A stretch of DNA of 64,000 nucleotides from Silicimonas sp. (GTDB taxonomy: Bacteria > Pseudomonadota > Alphaproteobacteria > Rhodobacterales > Rhodobacteraceae): positions 1 through 64,000 of the forward strand of contig JAJDUZ010000041.1 in assembly GCA_022826385.1 (NCBI GenBank), in the 5' to 3' direction. The position numbers and the translations under genes were made by a program. The stretch's first letter is position 1. Each line of letters starts with the position of its first letter. Positions 61,932 through 64,000 of this stretch are shown here, one piece after another. The notes under the pieces were generated by a model. It did not search any database, was not told the origin of the DNA, and saw only the letters and a program-made list of their open reading frames with translations.

Positions 61932-62830
61932 CACGCATCCTCCGAGATGAAACGATAGCCGGTCGGGGCCGCCTCGACCCGGCCCATGCCACCGTTTGGC
62001 AGATGGAAGCCGACCACGGGAAGCTGCTCGGTCGTCAGCCGATCCAGCAGCATGTTGCGCGAGATGATGGCGGACTCGGCATCCTGATCCGAGCCGCTGG
62101 CCCAGTTGGGTCGGGCAAAGGCAACGTGGTGGTTGCCGATCGCGTCACCCACGATCAGCGCACTGTCATTGCCCGACCGGACTTCGAAAGCCATATGCCC
62201 GGGCGTGTGGCCATGCGTGGCAATCGCCGCAATGCCGGGCAGGATTTCCTGCCCGTCGTCAATAAGTTCCACGGCGTCTTCGATGTATTCCATCCGGCGC
62301 CGTGCGCCCACGGCAAAGGCGGCGCGGGCGTCCCCGATCGTGTTCACCGTTTCCGGGTTCCACCAGTAATCCCACTCGGCGCGGCCCATCATATAGGTCG
62401 CTTCATAGAAGACCGGTTCGTCGAACTCGTCGATCAATCCCCAGATGTGATCGGGATGCGCGTGGGTGAAAACGACATGGGTCACGTCCTCGGGCGCGAC
62501 ACCGGCGGCGTCGAGGCTGTCCAGCAAGGTCCCGGCGGTCGGCATGAAATCGGGGCCAGAGCCCACGTCGAAAAGAACCGTGTTGGTGCCGTCCTGATAG
62601 AGCGCAAGGTTGCATTCAGGCGTCAGGCTGTTCAGGTCGACCGGGAAGGTCGCCAGCACCTCGGCCAGTTCTTCTTGCGGCATGGGTTCGAAGATGAACG
62701 AGCCGGGCAGCGTCAGCGACCCGTCACTGACCGTGGTCAGAGTGGCCGGGCCCAAGGTGCGGGCTTTGGCGCTTAACGGCAGGGTCAGGGTGGCGCAAAG
62801 GCCAGACAGGGCGGCGCGGCGGGTCAGCAT
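61931..62830 (-). CDS. soxG: SoxG-like periplasmic metallo-beta-lactamase-fold hydrolase
   Basis: The start is the ATG at 62828-62830 behind GAGGGAGGAACTC. The protein is 299 residues with twin-arginine signal MLTRRAALSGLCATLTLPLS. The full zinc motif is HAHPDH in VVFTHAHPDHIWGLIDEFD, with later ligands in THGHTPGHMAF and LIVGDAIGNHH. SoxG is a zinc thiol hydrolase in Paracoccus; the assignment here follows from fold, export and position before soxH. A perfect SoxR-type box lies 18 bases upstream of the ATG. Confidence 0.75.
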   Translation of the reverse strand: MLTRRAALSGLCATLTLPLSAKARTLGPATLTTVSDGSLTLPGSFIFEPMPQEELAEVLATFPVDLNSLTPECNLALYQDGTNTVLFDVGSGPDFMPTAGTLLDSLDAAGVAPEDVTHVVFTHAHPDHIWGLIDEFDEPVFYEATYMMGRAEWDYWWNPETVNTIGDARAAFAVGARRRMEYIEDAVELIDDGQEILPGIAAIATHGHTPGHMAFEVRSGNDSALIVGDAIGNHHVAFARPNWASGSDQDAESAIISRNMLLDRLTTEQLPVVGFHLPNGGMGRVEAAPTGYRFISEDA

Positions 62831-62847
62831 GAGTTCCTCCCTCATAT

Positions 62848-62863
62848 ATTCTTATAAATGAAT
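62848..62863. promoter_or_regulatory. SoxR/BigR-type operator upstream of soxG
   Basis: A perfect ATTC-N8-GAAT, extended to ATATTC-N8-GAATAT at 62846-62865, lies 18 bases before soxG and 105 bases before the divergent acyl-CoA dehydrogenase. Confidence 0.75.
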
Positions 62864-62968
62864 ATGTATGTTTTGACCCAACAACGCAAGCGTGCGTTTC
62901 GGTTGGTCGACTTCTGTGTGCGGGCGCGTCACTCTGCGAATTGACGGGATCAAGGAGGAGGCGCGTCG

Positions 62969-64000
62969 ATGCCCGAAGACTATACCGATATTCGTGATGC
63001 GGTGGCGCGGCTTTGCGAGGATTTTCCGGGGGCGTATTGGCGCGAGCTTGATCGTGCGCGGGCGTATCCGACAGAGTTTGTCGACGCGCTGACCAAGGCC
63101 GGATGGTTGGCAGCGCTGATCCCCGAAGCCTATGGCGGGGCCGGGCTGCCCTTGTCTGCTGGCGCGGCGATCCTTGAAGAAATCCACCGTTCGGGCGGAA
63201 ATGCCGGGGCGTGCCATGCGCAAATGTACACGATGGGCACGTTGCTGCGGCATGGGTCCAAGGAACAGAAGACGCGCTATCTTCCCGGCATCGCGGACGG
63301 TTCGCTGCGTTTGCAGGCGTTTGGCGTCACCGAGCCAACCTCGGGCACGGATACCGGGGCGCTCAAGACGACGGCGAAACGGGACGGCGACCATTTTGTC
63401 GTGAACGGTCAGAAAATCTGGACCAGCCGCGCCGAGCATTCCGACCTGATGATCCTTCTTGCGCGGACAACGCCCTTGGCCGAGGGCATGAAGAAGACGC
63501 AGGGTCTCTCGGTCCTGCTGGTCGATATGCGCGAAGCCGTGGGCAACGGTCTGACGATCCGGCCCATCCGCACGATGATGAACCACGCCACGACCGAGGT
63601 GTTCTTCGACGACCTGCGGGTCCCTGCTAAGAACCTGATCGGAGAAGAAGGCAAGGGCTTTCGCTATATCCTGTCGGGGATGAACGCCGAGCGCATCCTG
63701 ATCGCGGCCGAGTGTATCGGCGATGCCAAGTGGCTGATCGACAAGGCGGTGTCCTATGCCAAGGACCGGCACGTCTTCGGTCGTGCGATTGGCCAGAACC
63801 AAGGCATCCAGTTCCCACTGGCCAAGGCCTATGCCCATATGCGGGCGGCCGAGTTGATGGTGCGCGAAGCGCTGCGCCTCTACGAGGCAGGCGAGAATCC
63901 GGGCGCCGAGGCGAACATGGCCAAGCTGCTTGCCGCCGATGCGGCGAACGAGGCCGCAGAAGCGGCGGTTCAAACCCATGGCGGGTTCGGCTTTGCCGAA
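62969..64000 (+). CDS. Acyl-CoA dehydrogenase, cut by window edge
   Basis: The start is ATG 62969 behind AAGGAGGAG. 344 residues are visible before the window ends. Landmarks are LIPEAYGGAGLPLSAGAAIL, LQAFGVTEPTSGTDTGALKT (the FAD-contact EP.sGTD segment), VVNGQKIWTSRAEHSDLMIL, GFRYILSGMNAERILIAAEC, DRHVFGRAIGQNQGIQFPLA and QTHGGFGFAE near the catalytic region. It introduces a double bond into an acyl-CoA and passes electrons to ETF. Substrate length is unknown. It is divergent from soxG and not a Sox protein. Confidence 0.9.
   Translation, partial: MPEDYTDIRDAVARLCEDFPGAYWRELDRARAYPTEFVDALTKAGWLAALIPEAYGGAGLPLSAGAAILEEIHRSGGNAGACHAQMYTMGTLLRHGSKEQKTRYLPGIADGSLRLQAFGVTEPTSGTDTGALKTTAKRDGDHFVVNGQKIWTSRAEHSDLMILLARTTPLAEGMKKTQGLSVLLVDMREAVGNGLTIRPIRTMMNHATTEVFFDDLRVPAKNLIGEEGKGFRYILSGMNAERILIAAECIGDAKWLIDKAVSYAKDRHVFGRAIGQNQGIQFPLAKAYAHMRAAELMVREALRLYEAGENPGAEANMAKLLAADAANEAAEAAVQTHGGFGFAE

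Noticed and set aside
62852-63979. 375-codon minus-strand frame at the right edge
   Set aside because: Antisense shadow of the acyl-CoA dehydrogenase starting at 62969, which has full family motifs.

Overview
The window looks like chromosomal or plasmid DNA of a Rhodobacteraceae (Roseobacter-group) alphaproteobacterium. The evidence is a complete Sox thiosulfate-oxidation locus in the Paracoccus/Roseobacter order, a CuyA-like cysteate lyase candidate, RTX proteins ending in a Hint domain, and GC-rich codon use over most of the sequence. The first 10 kb is visibly more AT-rich and accessory in character. No rRNA, tRNA or CRISPR array was found.

Layout. (1) 1-10 kb is an accessory region. It holds the start of an IS5-type transposase, then a candidate RiPP (modified peptide) locus: a YcaO enzyme divergent from a 109-residue NHLP-like precursor, followed by a SARP/AfsR-type regulator. 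After this come an EF-hand barrel protein with a translationally coupled small protein, a DctP-type binding protein fused to an unknown domain, and degraded DNA. (2) 10.0-18.1 kb is an uncharacterised envelope cluster: a 1517-residue peptidoglycan-binding protein, small exported and membrane proteins, and a trypsin-like protease. (3) 18.3-30.4 kb holds two divergent giant secreted-type proteins. One is a beta-propeller/CBM/SGNH mosaic broken by an apparent one-base frameshift. The other is an RTX-Hint protein broken by an in-frame TAA. A perfect inverted repeat lies between them. (4) 30.6-42.3 kb is catabolic: two convergent amidases, an oligopeptide-type ABC importer, a CuyA/DcyD-type lyase and a BisC-type molybdoenzyme. 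(5) 42.5-46.4 kb is a stressosome module (globin-type RsbR, RsbS, RsbT, RsbX-like phosphatase) with a histidine kinase and a response regulator. (6) 46.4-62.8 kb is the sox locus: soxT-R-S on the minus strand, soxV-W-orf-X-Y-Z-A-B-C-D-E-F on the plus strand, and accessory YeeE, DUF2892, SoxH and SoxG genes on the minus strand. (7) At the right edge is the start of an acyl-CoA dehydrogenase.

How they fit together. SoxYZ carries the sulfur substrate, SoxAX, SoxB and SoxCD oxidise it to sulfate, SoxV/S/W keep SoxY reduced, and SoxR (ArsR family) should repress. Four ATTC-N8-GAAT-type boxes (one with a single mismatch) sit before soxS/soxV, soxX, soxB and soxG, so the regulon can be read from the sequence. 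The CuyA-like enzyme would release sulfite from cysteate, which SoxCD could oxidise. The least described parts are the YcaO/NHLP locus, the 10-18 kb envelope cluster and the stressosome placed beside sox.
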